NCBI GenBank assembly: GCA_963757135.1
Contig: CAVWQE010000004.1
Coordinates: forward strand, 930,001 to 994,000
Reading direction: 5' to 3'
From: Gp1-AA145 sp963757135
GTDB taxonomy: Bacteria; Acidobacteriota; Terriglobia; Terriglobales; Acidobacteriaceae
DNA: 64,000 nucleotides
How positions within the stretch are numbered: position 1 is the first letter of the stretch; each line of letters opens with the position of its first letter. Below are positions 54,704 to 63,872 of the stretch, one piece after another. The notes below the pieces were generated by a model, which was given only the letters and a program-made list of their open reading frames with translations, was not told where the DNA came from and made no database searches. Position numbers and translations under genes: made by a program.

Positions 54704-57205
54704 GTGCCTCGAGTGATTCGCTATTGCTGTTTTTTGTTGTTGTTCGCCGGGGTTCCCGCGACTCTTGGCGCGCAGACCCCTGCCGATCCAGCCTGGCTGC
54801 GCTACACCGCGTTGCGACAGTCAGCGCCCTATCTTCCAAGTTCAATTGCGATCGTTGGGAACGGCAAGCTGTTGCGCAAGGCTGGGGGTGAACTGGCCCG
54901 CGCTCTCGCCGGAGGGCCGAAGGCTGAAGGCGCAACATCATCGTTACCCGCCAAGAATGCGTTTGTGCTTGGCAGATGGAGCGCGGTTCATCCGCTGTTT
55001 CCTGAGTTGCGCTTAACGCGCGCGTTGAGCGATGACGGATTCTGGCTCAAGACTGTCAAGCGCAAGGGCGCGAAGTATTGGCTGATTGTCGGCGGAAGCG
55101 ATCGCGGCGTGCTGTATGGGACGTTCGCTCTGCGCAGGCAGGCCGCCGAGAACAAGAGCGTCGCTGATCTCGATGATTTTGAAAATCCGTCGGCGCCGAT
55201 TCGCTGGGTCAGCCAGTGGGACAACCTCGATGGCTCGATCGAGCGCGGCTATGCCGGACGGTCAATCTTTTTTGAAGATTTTCGGGTCCGCGCTGATCTT
55301 TCTCGCGCCGGCGAGTATGCGCGTCTGCTTGCCTCGATCGGCATCAATGCCTGCGCCATCAATAACGTGAACGCTGACCCGCGCCTGCTCCGTCCAGATT
55401 ATCTGCCGCAACTGGTACGCGTGGCCGATGTGTTCCGGCAATGGGGAGTACAACTGGCCATTTCAGTAGATTTGAGCAGCCCAGTCAGCGCTGGCGGAAT
55501 GAGTACATTCGATCCGCTTGGTCCCAAGGTCGCCGCCTGGTGGAAGCAAACGGCGGATCGGATCTACACGCAGATCCCAGACTTTGCCGGCTTCGTCCTT
55601 AAGGCCGACTCTGAAGGCCGCTCCGGCCCATCGCAGTATGGCCGCACTGCTGCCGATGCGGCCAATGTAATTGCGCGCGCCTTGCAGCCGCATCACGGAG
55701 CCGTCATGTATCGCGCTTTTGTTTACAACCATCATCTCGACTGGCGCGATCCGAAAGCTGATCGCGCCCGCGCGGCTTACGATTACTTTCGTCCGCTGGA
55801 TGGAAAATTCGAAAGCAATGTTGTGCTTCAGATCAAATACGGCCCCATCGATTTTCAGGTGCGCGAGCCGGCGTCACCTCTATTCGGCGCCATGCCGAAC
55901 ACCAACGAAGCCATCGAGCTGCAAGTCACCCAGGAGTACACCGGACAGCAGCGGCATCTGGTTTTTTTGGCTCCCATGTGGAAACACACCCTCGACTTCG
56001 ACATGCATGTGAATGGCCTGACTCCAGTAAAGGCAATTGTTGCTGGAGATACCTGGCGGCGCCCACTCGGCGGATACAACGCGGTGGTGAACGTCGGCCT
56101 CGATCAATACTGGCTTGGACATCCGCTCGCGATGGCGAACCTGTACGGATATGGACGGCTGGCGTGGAATCCGAATTTAAGTTCTGAGCAGATCGCTGAC
56201 GAATGGACGCGTCTGACCTTCGGCAATGATGCCAAAGTCGATAGCACTATTTCGCGTATGCTGCTTTCTTCCTGGCACACGTATGAGAATTACACTGGCC
56301 CGCTTGGCATCGGCACATTGACTGATATCCTCGGTCCCCACTATGGTCCGGGAATCGAATCATCCGAACGCAACGGCTGGGGACAATGGCATCGTTCCGA
56401 CGCGCACGGCGCCGGCATGGATCGCACCATCGCGACCGGCACCGGATTCATCGGCCAGTATTCGCCCGCAGTCCAGAAATTGTATGAACCGCTGGAGAAT
56501 TGCCCTGACGAATTGCTGCTCTTCATGCACCACGCTCCGTACACGCATGTGCTGCACTCCGGAAAAACGGTCATTCAGCATATCTACGATTCGCACTACG
56601 CAGGCGCGGAGGAAGCGGCGACTATGGCAAAGGAGTGGACATCGCTGCATGGTCTGATTGATGAAGCGCGATACGACGAGATTCTGAAGCGGCAGACATA
56701 TCAAGCAGGGCATGCCATCGTATGGCGGGATGCGGTGGTGAACTGGTTCTATAAGACTTCAGGCATTCCCGATGCGCAAGGCCGAGTTGGAAACAATCGG
56801 AATCGGGTGGAAGCGGAGAATATGCAACTCTCGGGCTACGCTCCAGTTGAGGTGACACCCTGGGAAACTGCTTCCGGTGGCAAGGCGGTCGCGTGCGTGG
56901 GACATGAAGAGTGTTCCGCAAGTTACGCATTTAATCGCCAGCCGGGTAAGTACGATATTGTCATCGAATATTTTGATCAGAACCATGGCGCATCGCGCTA
57001 CGAACTGACGTTGAATCATCGTCAGATCGACACCTGGATTTCTGACGACCATCTGCCATCTGACACCATGAATGGCCATACTTCCACTCGGCACGTCACT
57101 TCGGATGTTGAGCTTCACTCCGGAGATGAATTGAAAGTTGTCGGCCATCCTGAGGGAGGCGAGCCTGCGCCGCTCGATTATGTGGAACTGATTCCGCGTG
57201 GCTGA
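54704..57205 (+). CDS. aguA: Secreted alpha-glucuronidase, glycoside hydrolase family 67
   Basis: The protein has 833 residues with a signal peptide (FLLLFAGVPATLGAQ). GH67 landmarks are WVSQWDNLDGSIERGYAG, the acid region GFVLKADSEGRSGPSQYG, RAFVYNHHLDWRDPKADR and YGPIDFQVREP, containing the expected catalytic acids. It cleaves the 1,2-linked (methyl)glucuronic acid from xylo-oligosaccharides. The C-terminal ~120 residues (PGKYDIVIEYFDQNHGASRY) look like an added carbohydrate-binding domain, explaining the length. GTG start with GAGGGG upstream. The released glucuronate would feed the uxaC locus 32 kb away. Confidence 0.93.
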   Translation: MPRVIRYCCFLLLFAGVPATLGAQTPADPAWLRYTALRQSAPYLPSSIAIVGNGKLLRKAGGELARALAGGPKAEGATSSLPAKNAFVLGRWSAVHPLFPELRLTRALSDDGFWLKTVKRKGAKYWLIVGGSDRGVLYGTFALRRQAAENKSVADLDDFENPSAPIRWVSQWDNLDGSIERGYAGRSIFFEDFRVRADLSRAGEYARLLASIGINACAINNVNADPRLLRPDYLPQLVRVADVFRQWGVQLAISVDLSSPVSAGGMSTFDPLGPKVAAWWKQTADRIYTQIPDFAGFVLKADSEGRSGPSQYGRTAADAANVIARALQPHHGAVMYRAFVYNHHLDWRDPKADRARAAYDYFRPLDGKFESNVVLQIKYGPIDFQVREPASPLFGAMPNTNEAIELQVTQEYTGQQRHLVFLAPMWKHTLDFDMHVNGLTPVKAIVAGDTWRRPLGGYNAVVNVGLDQYWLGHPLAMANLYGYGRLAWNPNLSSEQIADEWTRLTFGNDAKVDSTISRMLLSSWHTYENYTGPLGIGTLTDILGPHYGPGIESSERNGWGQWHRSDAHGAGMDRTIATGTGFIGQYSPAVQKLYEPLENCPDELLLFMHHAPYTHVLHSGKTVIQHIYDSHYAGAEEAATMAKEWTSLHGLIDEARYDEILKRQTYQAGHAIVWRDAVVNWFYKTSGIPDAQGRVGNNRNRVEAENMQLSGYAPVEVTPWETASGGKAVACVGHEECSASYAFNRQPGKYDIVIEYFDQNHGASRYELTLNHRQIDTWISDDHLPSDTMNGHTSTRHVTSDVELHSGDELKVVGHPEGGEPAPLDYVELIPRG

Positions 57206-57441
57206 AATGCATCCGGCGGACCGCAGGGATGCCAGGAGTGTCCTCCCATTATTTTCTCTTCATGAAATTTTCCTTCAGTGGCACCCCACGAACTCCCGGC
57301 GCATTCACTTCCTCTGCGGCCTAGCCCACATAACTTGAAAGCGCGCAGTAACTTAAGCTTCCTCTGGCGCTTTCGATACCTTCGTTCCTCTTCCACAAAC
57401 CCTCTCGGCAGACCCCTTGCTCGGTGAGCAGGGTCAACACA

Positions 57442-57744
57442 ATGCCGCAAACCGCAGTCCAGACAGCACCAGTCCCGGAACCCGAAGCCCCAACTGGGGC
57501 GGCTCCGATCAGTGAGCTGCGATGGGCTCAGTCGGAAGGCCTTCCCTGCAAACTCAGTGTGCAGGCGCCGGTTCAGGGATTCACGCTGAAAGACCTGCTC
57601 AATTTACGGCCGCAGTCGATCGTTCGCTCGCAGTTGGCTGCCAGCGCCAGCCCGGCACTGCGGGTGAATGGCGAAGTGGTGGCGTGGTGCGATTTTGAAG
57701 TCCTCAGCAACCGCCTGGCAGTGCGGCTGACGGAGTTGGCATGA
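57442..57744 (+). CDS. FliN/SpoA-domain flagellar switch protein
   Basis: The protein has 100 residues from ATG 57442. After a Pro/Ala-rich N terminus, the C-terminal SpoA fold reads LPCKLSVQAPVQGFTLKDLL, RPQSIVRSQLAASASPALRV and NGEVVAWCDFEVLSNRLAV. It could be FliN itself or a FliY-like extra switch protein. It opens the flagellar operon and overlaps fliO by an ATGA. The 57206-57441 leader shows no sigma-28 or sigma-54 promoter that I trust; a CCTTGCTC-GGT-GAGCAGG hairpin is near 57415-57433. Confidence 0.85.
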   Translation: MPQTAVQTAPVPEPEAPTGAAPISELRWAQSEGLPCKLSVQAPVQGFTLKDLLNLRPQSIVRSQLAASASPALRVNGEVVAWCDFEVLSNRLAVRLTELA

Positions 57745-58022
57745 GTTTTGAATTCTTGCGTCCACCAGCGAATATGCGAAAACCGCATTCCGCCCTGGCC
57801 GCTTTGCGGTTACGGCTGCGGCGATATTGGACGGTCATTCGGACGCCTGCTCCGGCGCGCCAACTGCGCGTCCGCGAAACCTTGCAGATCGGCGACAAGC
57901 GGCAGTTGATGGTGGTTGATGTTGGCGAACGGCAATTGCTTATTGGGGCTGCGGGAAATTGTTTGACCATGCTGGCCGAACTGGACCGGCACTCGAAAAC
58001 TGAACGGGCATGGAACGCATGA
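57741..58022 (+). CDS. fliO: FliO-like flagellar protein lacking a membrane helix
   Basis: The protein has 93 residues. The C-terminal beta domain reads LRVRETLQIGDKRQLMVVDV and GERQLLIGAAGNCLTMLAEL, the pattern of FliO (here next to fliP). The usual N-terminal membrane helix is absent; residues 1-40 are basic and not hydrophobic. It starts within the stop of the fliN-like gene (ATGA) and overlaps fliP. Confidence 0.8.
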   Translation: MSFEFLRPPANMRKPHSALAALRLRLRRYWTVIRTPAPARQLRVRETLQIGDKRQLMVVDVGERQLLIGAAGNCLTMLAELDRHSKTERAWNA

Positions 58023-58765
58023 GTATCCGGAAGCATTTGGGTGTCATGGTCGCGGCAGGGATGGCGCTCGCGTCGCCCGTGTCCGCGGCCGCGCGCACGA
58101 CCAATTCCCGGGGGATCGATCTCTCGCCGCTGATGCATAACGGGGGGTCGGTTCCATGGAACATCCTGGTCATGCTCACCGTGCTGACCCTGCTGCCCGC
58201 GATTGTGCTTTCGATGACCCCGTTTGTGCGGCTGCTGGTGGTCTTTCATTTCCTGCGGCAGGCGCTTGGAACGCAGACCACCCCGAGCAACCAGACGCTG
58301 ATCGGCTTGTCACTGATCCTGACATTTTTCCTGATGCAGCCAGTGGGCGCGGCCGTTCACGATGCGGCCATCGTCCCTTACGAACACGGGCAGGTCGACG
58401 CCATGGGCGCGCTCGATCTGGCCAGCGGCCCCTTGCGCATTTTCATGCTCAGGTATGCGCGCGAAAAAGACCTGGCGCTGTTTCTCGAACTGGCAAAGCA
58501 GCCCAAGCCGCGCAACGCCGAAGAACTGCCCATGCGCGTGGTCATGCCGGCGTATCTGATTTCGGAATTAAAAGCCGGATTTCAGATCGGCGCGGCGCTG
58601 TATCTGCCGTTCCTGGTGGTGGACATGGCAGTGGCGGCAATCACGACTTCAGTCGGCATGCTGCAGTTGCCGCCGGTGGTGATCTCAACCCCGCTGAAGA
58701 TTTTGCTGTTTGTGATGGTGGACGGCTGGAACCTGCTGGTGGGTTCGCTGATGAAGAGCTTCTGA
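58010..58765 (+). CDS. fliP: Flagellar export-gate protein FliP
   Basis: The protein has 251 residues. It has a cleavable signal peptide (GVMVAAGMALASPVSAAA) and FliP helices, with MLTVLTLLPAIVLSMTPFVR, FLRQALGTQTTPSNQTLIGL, MPAYLISELKAGFQIGAALY and PLKILLFVMVDGWNLLVGSL. It forms the core of the export gate with FliQ and FliR. The start overlaps fliO by 13 bases, so the genes are translated together. Confidence 0.97.
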   Translation: MERMSIRKHLGVMVAAGMALASPVSAAARTTNSRGIDLSPLMHNGGSVPWNILVMLTVLTLLPAIVLSMTPFVRLLVVFHFLRQALGTQTTPSNQTLIGLSLILTFFLMQPVGAAVHDAAIVPYEHGQVDAMGALDLASGPLRIFMLRYAREKDLALFLELAKQPKPRNAEELPMRVVMPAYLISELKAGFQIGAALYLPFLVVDMAVAAITTSVGMLQLPPVVISTPLKILLFVMVDGWNLLVGSLMKSF

Positions 58766-58813
58766 CACATGCAGTTTCACTTGGATTTCATAGTTGGTTT
58801 CGAGGTTCAGATC

Positions 58814-59083
58814 ATGTCGGGTGATTTGGTGGTGGAACTGTCGCGGCGCACGCTCGAAGCCGCGATTTGGGTATCGGCGCCGATCTTGGCTGTCGCCGTG
58901 GTCGTGAGCCTGGTGGTCAGCCTGATCCAGGTGCTGACATCGCTTCAGGAGGCGACGCTCTCAACCGTGCCGCGCCTGGCCGCGGTCGGAGCCGCATGCT
59001 TCTTCCTGCTGCCGTGGATGGTGCGCCGCATGGGAATGTTCACCGTGTCAATGTTTTCCGACTTCACACATTTCTTGCGTTGA
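58814..59083 (+). CDS. fliQ: Flagellar export-gate protein FliQ
   Basis: The 89-residue protein begins SGDLVVELSRRTLEAAIWVS and has two helices (PILAVAVVVSLVVSLIQVL; AVGAACFFLLPWMVRRM), the family length and arrangement. The ATG at 58814 is preferred over 58769, which would add 15 unsupported residues. It sits between fliP and fliR. Confidence 0.96.
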   Translation: MSGDLVVELSRRTLEAAIWVSAPILAVAVVVSLVVSLIQVLTSLQEATLSTVPRLAAVGAACFFLLPWMVRRMGMFTVSMFSDFTHFLR

Positions 59084-59095
59084 GGACTTCCGCGA

Positions 59096-59866
59096 ATGGG
59101 TGTTCCCGATCTCCAGCAGATGGTTGCGGCAATGACCTTCACCGGCGTACGCGTCGGCGGAATCATGGTGTTTGCCCCGTTCACCGGCAGCGACAGCATC
59201 GCGGCGCCATTCAAAGCAGTGCTCACTCTGCTGATCACCGCGCTCGTATATCCGGGGACGCGCATGGTGGGAATAGATGCCGACCCGCTTGGCTGGATCA
59301 AGGTTGTCGCCGGGGAGGCGGTGATCGGCCTCGCCCTCGGGCTGCTGCTCCAGTTTTCGTTTGAAGCGGTTCAGTTTGCCGGGCAGATCTTCGGAATGCA
59401 GACCGGGTTCTCGCTGGTCACGCTGCTGGATCCGCAGACCGAAGCGGACTCGCCTTCGCTGATCGTGTTCATGCGGTTGATGGCGCTGGTCGCATTCCTC
59501 GAGCTGAACGTTCACCACTGGCTGCTGCGAGGAGTGTCGGCCAGCTTTTCCTATCTTCCTCCGGGCGGCCTCAGCGATGTGCGCTGGTTGAGCGCGGGAA
59601 TTCTGGATGCCGCGGGCGGTTTGTGGCTGGCTGGACTGCAGATGGCCGGGCCGGTGCTCGCCGTGACCTTGGTGGCGGACGTCACCCTCGGCTTTGTGGG
59701 AAAAGTGGCCCCGCAACTTCCCGCCACCCTGGCCGGCATTCCAGTGAAGAACGTTCTGGGACTGGGCGTGATGGGAATTGGCGCGCGCGCGTGGCCGCGA
59801 TTCTTTGAACGCGAATTCATCGGCGCGATTGCGCAGGCGGAAAAAGTGCTGCATCTGGCGCGGTAA
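59096..59866 (+). CDS. fliR: Flagellar export-gate protein FliR
   Basis: The protein has 256 residues and six hydrophobic segments. Family features are ATMTFTGVRVGGIMVFAPF, FAGQIFGMQTGFSLVTLLDP and FVGKVAPQLPATLAGIPVKN. It is the FliP-like third component of the export gate. It begins 12 bases after fliQ. Confidence 0.95.
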   Translation: MGVPDLQQMVAAMTFTGVRVGGIMVFAPFTGSDSIAAPFKAVLTLLITALVYPGTRMVGIDADPLGWIKVVAGEAVIGLALGLLLQFSFEAVQFAGQIFGMQTGFSLVTLLDPQTEADSPSLIVFMRLMALVAFLELNVHHWLLRGVSASFSYLPPGGLSDVRWLSAGILDAAGGLWLAGLQMAGPVLAVTLVADVTLGFVGKVAPQLPATLAGIPVKNVLGLGVMGIGARAWPRFFEREFIGAIAQAEKVLHLAR

Positions 59867-59890
59867 GCGCGCCGGGAACGGGCGATCAAT

Positions 59891-60961
59891 TTGGCGGACG
59901 CGAACAAGACCGAAAAACCGACACCGCGAAGGCAAAAGAAAGCCCGCGAGCAAGGCCAGGTTGCGCGCAGCCGCGATCTTACTTCGGGTCTGGCCTTCAT
60001 GGCGGCAGTTTTGTGCGTGGGCTGGAGCACGGAGAAATTCCCATCCGTTTGGCGGGCGTTCTTTGCGCGCACCCTGCATGAAGCCGCCGCCGGAAATATG
60101 GCCTCAGCTCCGCTTCTTAGCTGGACCGGGGCAGTTTTACTTGGCATGGCGGGCCCGGTGCTGGCGGTGGCCTGGGTTTCGGCCGCAGGCGGCTCCCTGG
60201 CTCAAGGAGGGTTCGTGTTCGCGCCCGCGGCACTGGCCTTGAAGTTTTCGCGGCTCAACCCTGCGAGCCGCGTGCAGCAACTGTTTTCGCTGCCCGCGCT
60301 CTCCCGCTTTCTACGCGCCGTGTTTCCTGCGGCTGCGGTCATTTATATCGCGGCTACAACCATCATGCGCGATTGGGGAAACGTGGTGGGAGCATTGCGC
60401 CTTAGTGCAACCGGCATTGCGGCCGTGGTTCTTGGCCATGCATTCGAACTGGCGTGGAAATCTGCCCTGGTGCTGCTGGCCTGGGCGATCGTTGATTTCT
60501 TTCTGGAACGCCAGCACCTGGCGGGCGAACTTCGCATGAGCCGCCAAGAGCTTAAAGACGACTACAAGGAAACCGAAGGCAATCCGCTGATCAAGGGCAG
60601 AATTCGCCGCTTGCGCCGGCAGACGCTACGCCGCCGCATGCTCGAAGACGCCAAGCGCGCGTCCGTCGTTATTACCAACCCGAACGAATTTGCCATCGCG
60701 CTGGAATACAAGCCCGCCATGGCGGCTCCGATGGTCGTCGCCAAAGGCCGTAACCTGCTGGCCCAGCAAATCAAGCAGGTTGCGCGCTGGCACGGCATCC
60801 CCATGATTGAAAATCCGCCGCTGGCGCACGCTCTCTATCGCGCCACCGACATCGGGCAGTACATTCCGCCGAAACTTTATCGCGCCGTGGCGGTAATTCT
60901 GGCCGCGATTCATCGGGCGGAGAAACGCGCACAAGCGGAGATGCGGGTGGACCGTGGCTGA
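59891..60961 (+). CDS. flhB: Flagellar export switch protein FlhB with altered cleavage motif
   Basis: The protein has 356 residues, four helices and a cytosolic C domain. The N terminus ADANKTEKPTPRRQKKAREQG and KDDYKETEGNPLIKGRIRR are FlhB signatures. The self-cleavage site, normally NPTH, reads NPNE in ITNPNEFAIALEY: asparagine-proline is kept but threonine and histidine are replaced. The start is TTG 59891. The last bases overlap flhA (8 bases). Confidence 0.93.
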   Translation: MADANKTEKPTPRRQKKAREQGQVARSRDLTSGLAFMAAVLCVGWSTEKFPSVWRAFFARTLHEAAAGNMASAPLLSWTGAVLLGMAGPVLAVAWVSAAGGSLAQGGFVFAPAALALKFSRLNPASRVQQLFSLPALSRFLRAVFPAAAVIYIAATTIMRDWGNVVGALRLSATGIAAVVLGHAFELAWKSALVLLAWAIVDFFLERQHLAGELRMSRQELKDDYKETEGNPLIKGRIRRLRRQTLRRRMLEDAKRASVVITNPNEFAIALEYKPAMAAPMVVAKGRNLLAQQIKQVARWHGIPMIENPPLAHALYRATDIGQYIPPKLYRAVAVILAAIHRAEKRAQAEMRVDRG

Positions 60962-63023
60962 TGCTGTAAAAGCCGGCGCCTTCGCGCGCACTCCAATCGT
61001 CGAATGGGCGGTGCCGGTTGCCGCCGTCGGCCTGGTGTTTGTGATGCTGGTCCCGATGCCGTCGTTTCTGCTCGACATCCTGCTGGCGGCGAGCGTCACG
61101 GCTTCGGTGCTGGTGCTGCTTTCGGCGATGCACGTTTTGCGGCCGGCGCAGTTCTCAGTCTTCCCCAGCCTGCTTTTGTTGCTCACCCTTTTCCGGCTGT
61201 CATTGAATCTGGCCTCCAGCCGCCGAATTCTGTTGCATGGCAACGAAGGCGCGGCCGCAGCCGGGCAGGTTATTCAGGCGTTTGGCCAGTTCGTCGTCGG
61301 CGGAAACTACGTGGTCGGACTCGTACTGTTTGCCGCGCTCATAGCCATTCAATATCTGGTCGTCAGCCATGGCGCGGTACGCACCGCCGAAGTTACGGCG
61401 CGCTTCACCCTGGATGCTCTGCCCGGCAAACAGATGGCAATCGACGCCGACTTGAATGCCGGAATCATCGACGAGTCCCAGGCGCGCGCCCGGCGCGAGC
61501 AGATTGCGCATGAAGCCGAGTTCTATGGCGCCATGGATGGGGCTGCCCGATTCAATCAACGCGATGCTTTGGCTACAGTGCTGATCACCGCGGTGAACAT
61601 CGTAGCCGGATTTCTGATCGGGGTCTTCCAGCTGGGAATTCCCTTTCGCGAGGCCCTGCAGACTTACACCGTTCTCACCGTCGGTGACGGCCTGGTGACC
61701 ATGATTCCGTCGCTGCTGGTTTCAATGGCCGGCGGCATCGTGGTCACACGCGCGTCCTCAGGCAGCACCCTTTCAACCGACCTCGGCAAGCAACTGCTCT
61801 CCGGGCGGAGGCCGCTATTCATTGCTTCGGGAATCATGCTGGCGCTGGCCGCCATTCCGGGATTGCCCAAGTTTTCTTTTTTGCTGCTTGCGGGATTGGT
61901 TGGCGCGTTGGCATGGCGCACGCCGGCAGCGGCGGCGCAAGCGGCGCAGCAGGACAAAGATAAACACAAAGAAAAGACGCCGAGCCAGGATGTAGAGGAC
62001 CTGCTGAAACTCGATGAACTCGCCCTAGAAGTCGGCTACGGGCTGGTGCCGTTGGTGGACCAGCAGCGGGGCGGCCAGTTGCTGGCTCGGGTGAAGGCGT
62101 TGCGCAGCAATCTGGCAGTGCAACTGGGATTCATCGTCCCGCCGGTACACATCACTGACAATGCCCGCCTGGCGCCGCGCGAGTACGTGATCTATCTGCG
62201 CGGGGTGGAAGTGGCGCGCTGGGAGATGCGCGAAGGCGATCTGCTGGCGATCAGCTCAGACGCCACGCCGGCGCCGGTGCCGGGAACGCCCACGCGCGAA
62301 CCGGCATTCGGAGTCTCCGCCACCTGGATCGTCGCCGGACTGCAGAACGATGCTCTGGCCAAAGGCTACGCCGTGGTGGACCAGACTTCCGTGCTGGCCA
62401 CACACCTAGCCGAAATTATCAAGCGGCATGCGCCGGAACTGCTGACCCGCAACGAAACCAAGCGCTTGCTCGACCGTCTCGCCGAGAGCCAGCCGAAGCT
62501 GGTGGAAGAGCTCACTCCCAAGTTGCTCAGCCTGGGTGAAGTCCAAAAAGTGTTGCAGCAGTTGTTGCGCGAGCAAGTCTCGGTTCGCGATCTCGCCACC
62601 ATTCTGGAAGCCCTGATCGATAACGCTGTAATCAACAAGCATCCAGTGCTGCTGGTGGAAGGCTCGCGGCAAGCATTGTCGCGCGGGCTGGTGCGTCCAT
62701 TGCTCACGCCGGAAGGCAACCTGCGGGTGCTGGCGCTCGACAGCAGCTTGCAGGAGGAACTTGGCCGCGCATTTAATCCGCAGGCCGGAGTGTCGGCGCA
62801 GACCCTGGCGCTGCAGCCGCCGCTGGCGCGCCGCATTCTCGACGCCTTGCGGCGTCTGGTGGGCGAGCAGGCGGACTTGGTGAATGCAGTCATTCTTTGT
62901 CCCACACCGGCGCGCTTTTATTTGAAGCGGCTGCTGGAACCGTTTTTGCCCAAGCTGACCGTTCTCTCACCCAACGAGGTTCCGCCGGTAGTGCGGATTG
63001 AAACCATGGCCACGCTGAGCTGA
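60954..63023 (+). CDS. flhA: Flagellar export-gate protein FlhA
   Basis: The protein has 689 residues. Eight helices fill the first half (LVFVMLVPMPSFLLDILLAA, LLLLLTLFRLSLNLASSRR) with the FHIPEP-like LDALPGKQMAIDADLNAG and DGAARFNQRDALATV. The cytosolic half carries ELALEVGYGLVPLVD and RNETKRLLDRLAESQPKLVE, the chaperone-docking and ring domain. It overlaps flhB and begins at GTG. Confidence 0.97.
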   Translation: MADAVKAGAFARTPIVEWAVPVAAVGLVFVMLVPMPSFLLDILLAASVTASVLVLLSAMHVLRPAQFSVFPSLLLLLTLFRLSLNLASSRRILLHGNEGAAAAGQVIQAFGQFVVGGNYVVGLVLFAALIAIQYLVVSHGAVRTAEVTARFTLDALPGKQMAIDADLNAGIIDESQARARREQIAHEAEFYGAMDGAARFNQRDALATVLITAVNIVAGFLIGVFQLGIPFREALQTYTVLTVGDGLVTMIPSLLVSMAGGIVVTRASSGSTLSTDLGKQLLSGRRPLFIASGIMLALAAIPGLPKFSFLLLAGLVGALAWRTPAAAAQAAQQDKDKHKEKTPSQDVEDLLKLDELALEVGYGLVPLVDQQRGGQLLARVKALRSNLAVQLGFIVPPVHITDNARLAPREYVIYLRGVEVARWEMREGDLLAISSDATPAPVPGTPTREPAFGVSATWIVAGLQNDALAKGYAVVDQTSVLATHLAEIIKRHAPELLTRNETKRLLDRLAESQPKLVEELTPKLLSLGEVQKVLQQLLREQVSVRDLATILEALIDNAVINKHPVLLVEGSRQALSRGLVRPLLTPEGNLRVLALDSSLQEELGRAFNPQAGVSAQTLALQPPLARRILDALRRLVGEQADLVNAVILCPTPARFYLKRLLEPFLPKLTVLSPNEVPPVVRIETMATLS

Positions 63024-63063
63024 GCCGCGACTCGCGCTCGGGAAGGTGCAACAGGATTCAACA

Positions 63064-63852
63064 ATGACGCAAGCAAGCAAACAAGCCTATTCCGCCTGGC
63101 AGGATGAAGACGAGCGCCAGCGTCTGCTGACTGAGCAGATGCCGCAGGTGCGCTTCATCGCCCGGCGCATTCATGAACGCCTGCCGCGGCACGTGCCCTT
63201 TGAAGACCTGGTGCACGCCGGGGTGGTCGGCTTGATCGATGCCCTGCAAAAGTTCGACCGCAGCAAACAGGTGCAATTCGGTTCTTATGCCAAGTTTCGC
63301 ATTCGCGGCGCGATTCTTGATAGCTTGCGCGAAATGGATTGGAGCCCGCGCGACCTGCGGCGGCAGGCACGCCGGGTCGAAGAAGCGCATGACAAACTGC
63401 GGCTGGACCTCGGACGGAATCCGTCGGAACCAGAACTGGCGAAAGAGTTGGGCGTCTCCCTGCCCGACCTGCAGAAACTGCTGGGCGAAATCAGTTCTCT
63501 TGAAATCGGCAGCCTGCGCGTGATCTCACCGGAAGATGGGAAGGAAGAAGATCTTTGTGACTATCTCTCGGGCAGTGGAGACGAGAGCCCGCTCGCGCAG
63601 TTCCTTAAGTCGGAGATGCGCGACATGCTGACGCGGGCGATTGAAGAGCTTCCGGAAAAGGAGCGCCAGGTGCTTTCCCTTTACTACTTCGAAGAACTCA
63701 CGATGAAAGAAGTTGGCATGGCTCTAGGAGTGGGCGAATCGCGAGTGTCGCAAATCCACTCCATGGCGGTGGTCCGGTTGCGGGCGCGAATGTGCGAGCT
63801 TACCGCAAGCCGGCAGAAGCTCTCGTCACGCAGCGCCGCTTCCGGGCGCTGA
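63064..63852 (+). CDS. fliA: Flagellar sigma factor FliA/WhiG (sigma-28)
   Basis: The protein has 262 residues from ATG 63064. Region 2 is visible in PFEDLVHAGVVGLIDALQKF and SYAKFRIRGAILDSLREMDW, region 3 in LGRNPSEPELAKELGVSLPD, and region 4 in YYFEELTMKEVGMALGVGES with RVSQIHSMAVVRLRAR. It directs late flagellar and chemotaxis genes. Its place directly after flhA, without flhF/flhG between, differs from many bacteria. Confidence 0.95.
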   Translation: MTQASKQAYSAWQDEDERQRLLTEQMPQVRFIARRIHERLPRHVPFEDLVHAGVVGLIDALQKFDRSKQVQFGSYAKFRIRGAILDSLREMDWSPRDLRRQARRVEEAHDKLRLDLGRNPSEPELAKELGVSLPDLQKLLGEISSLEIGSLRVISPEDGKEEDLCDYLSGSGDESPLAQFLKSEMRDMLTRAIEELPEKERQVLSLYYFEELTMKEVGMALGVGESRVSQIHSMAVVRLRARMCELTASRQKLSSRSAASGR

Positions 63853-63872
63853 ATTGTTTGCAAGGGGGACCT

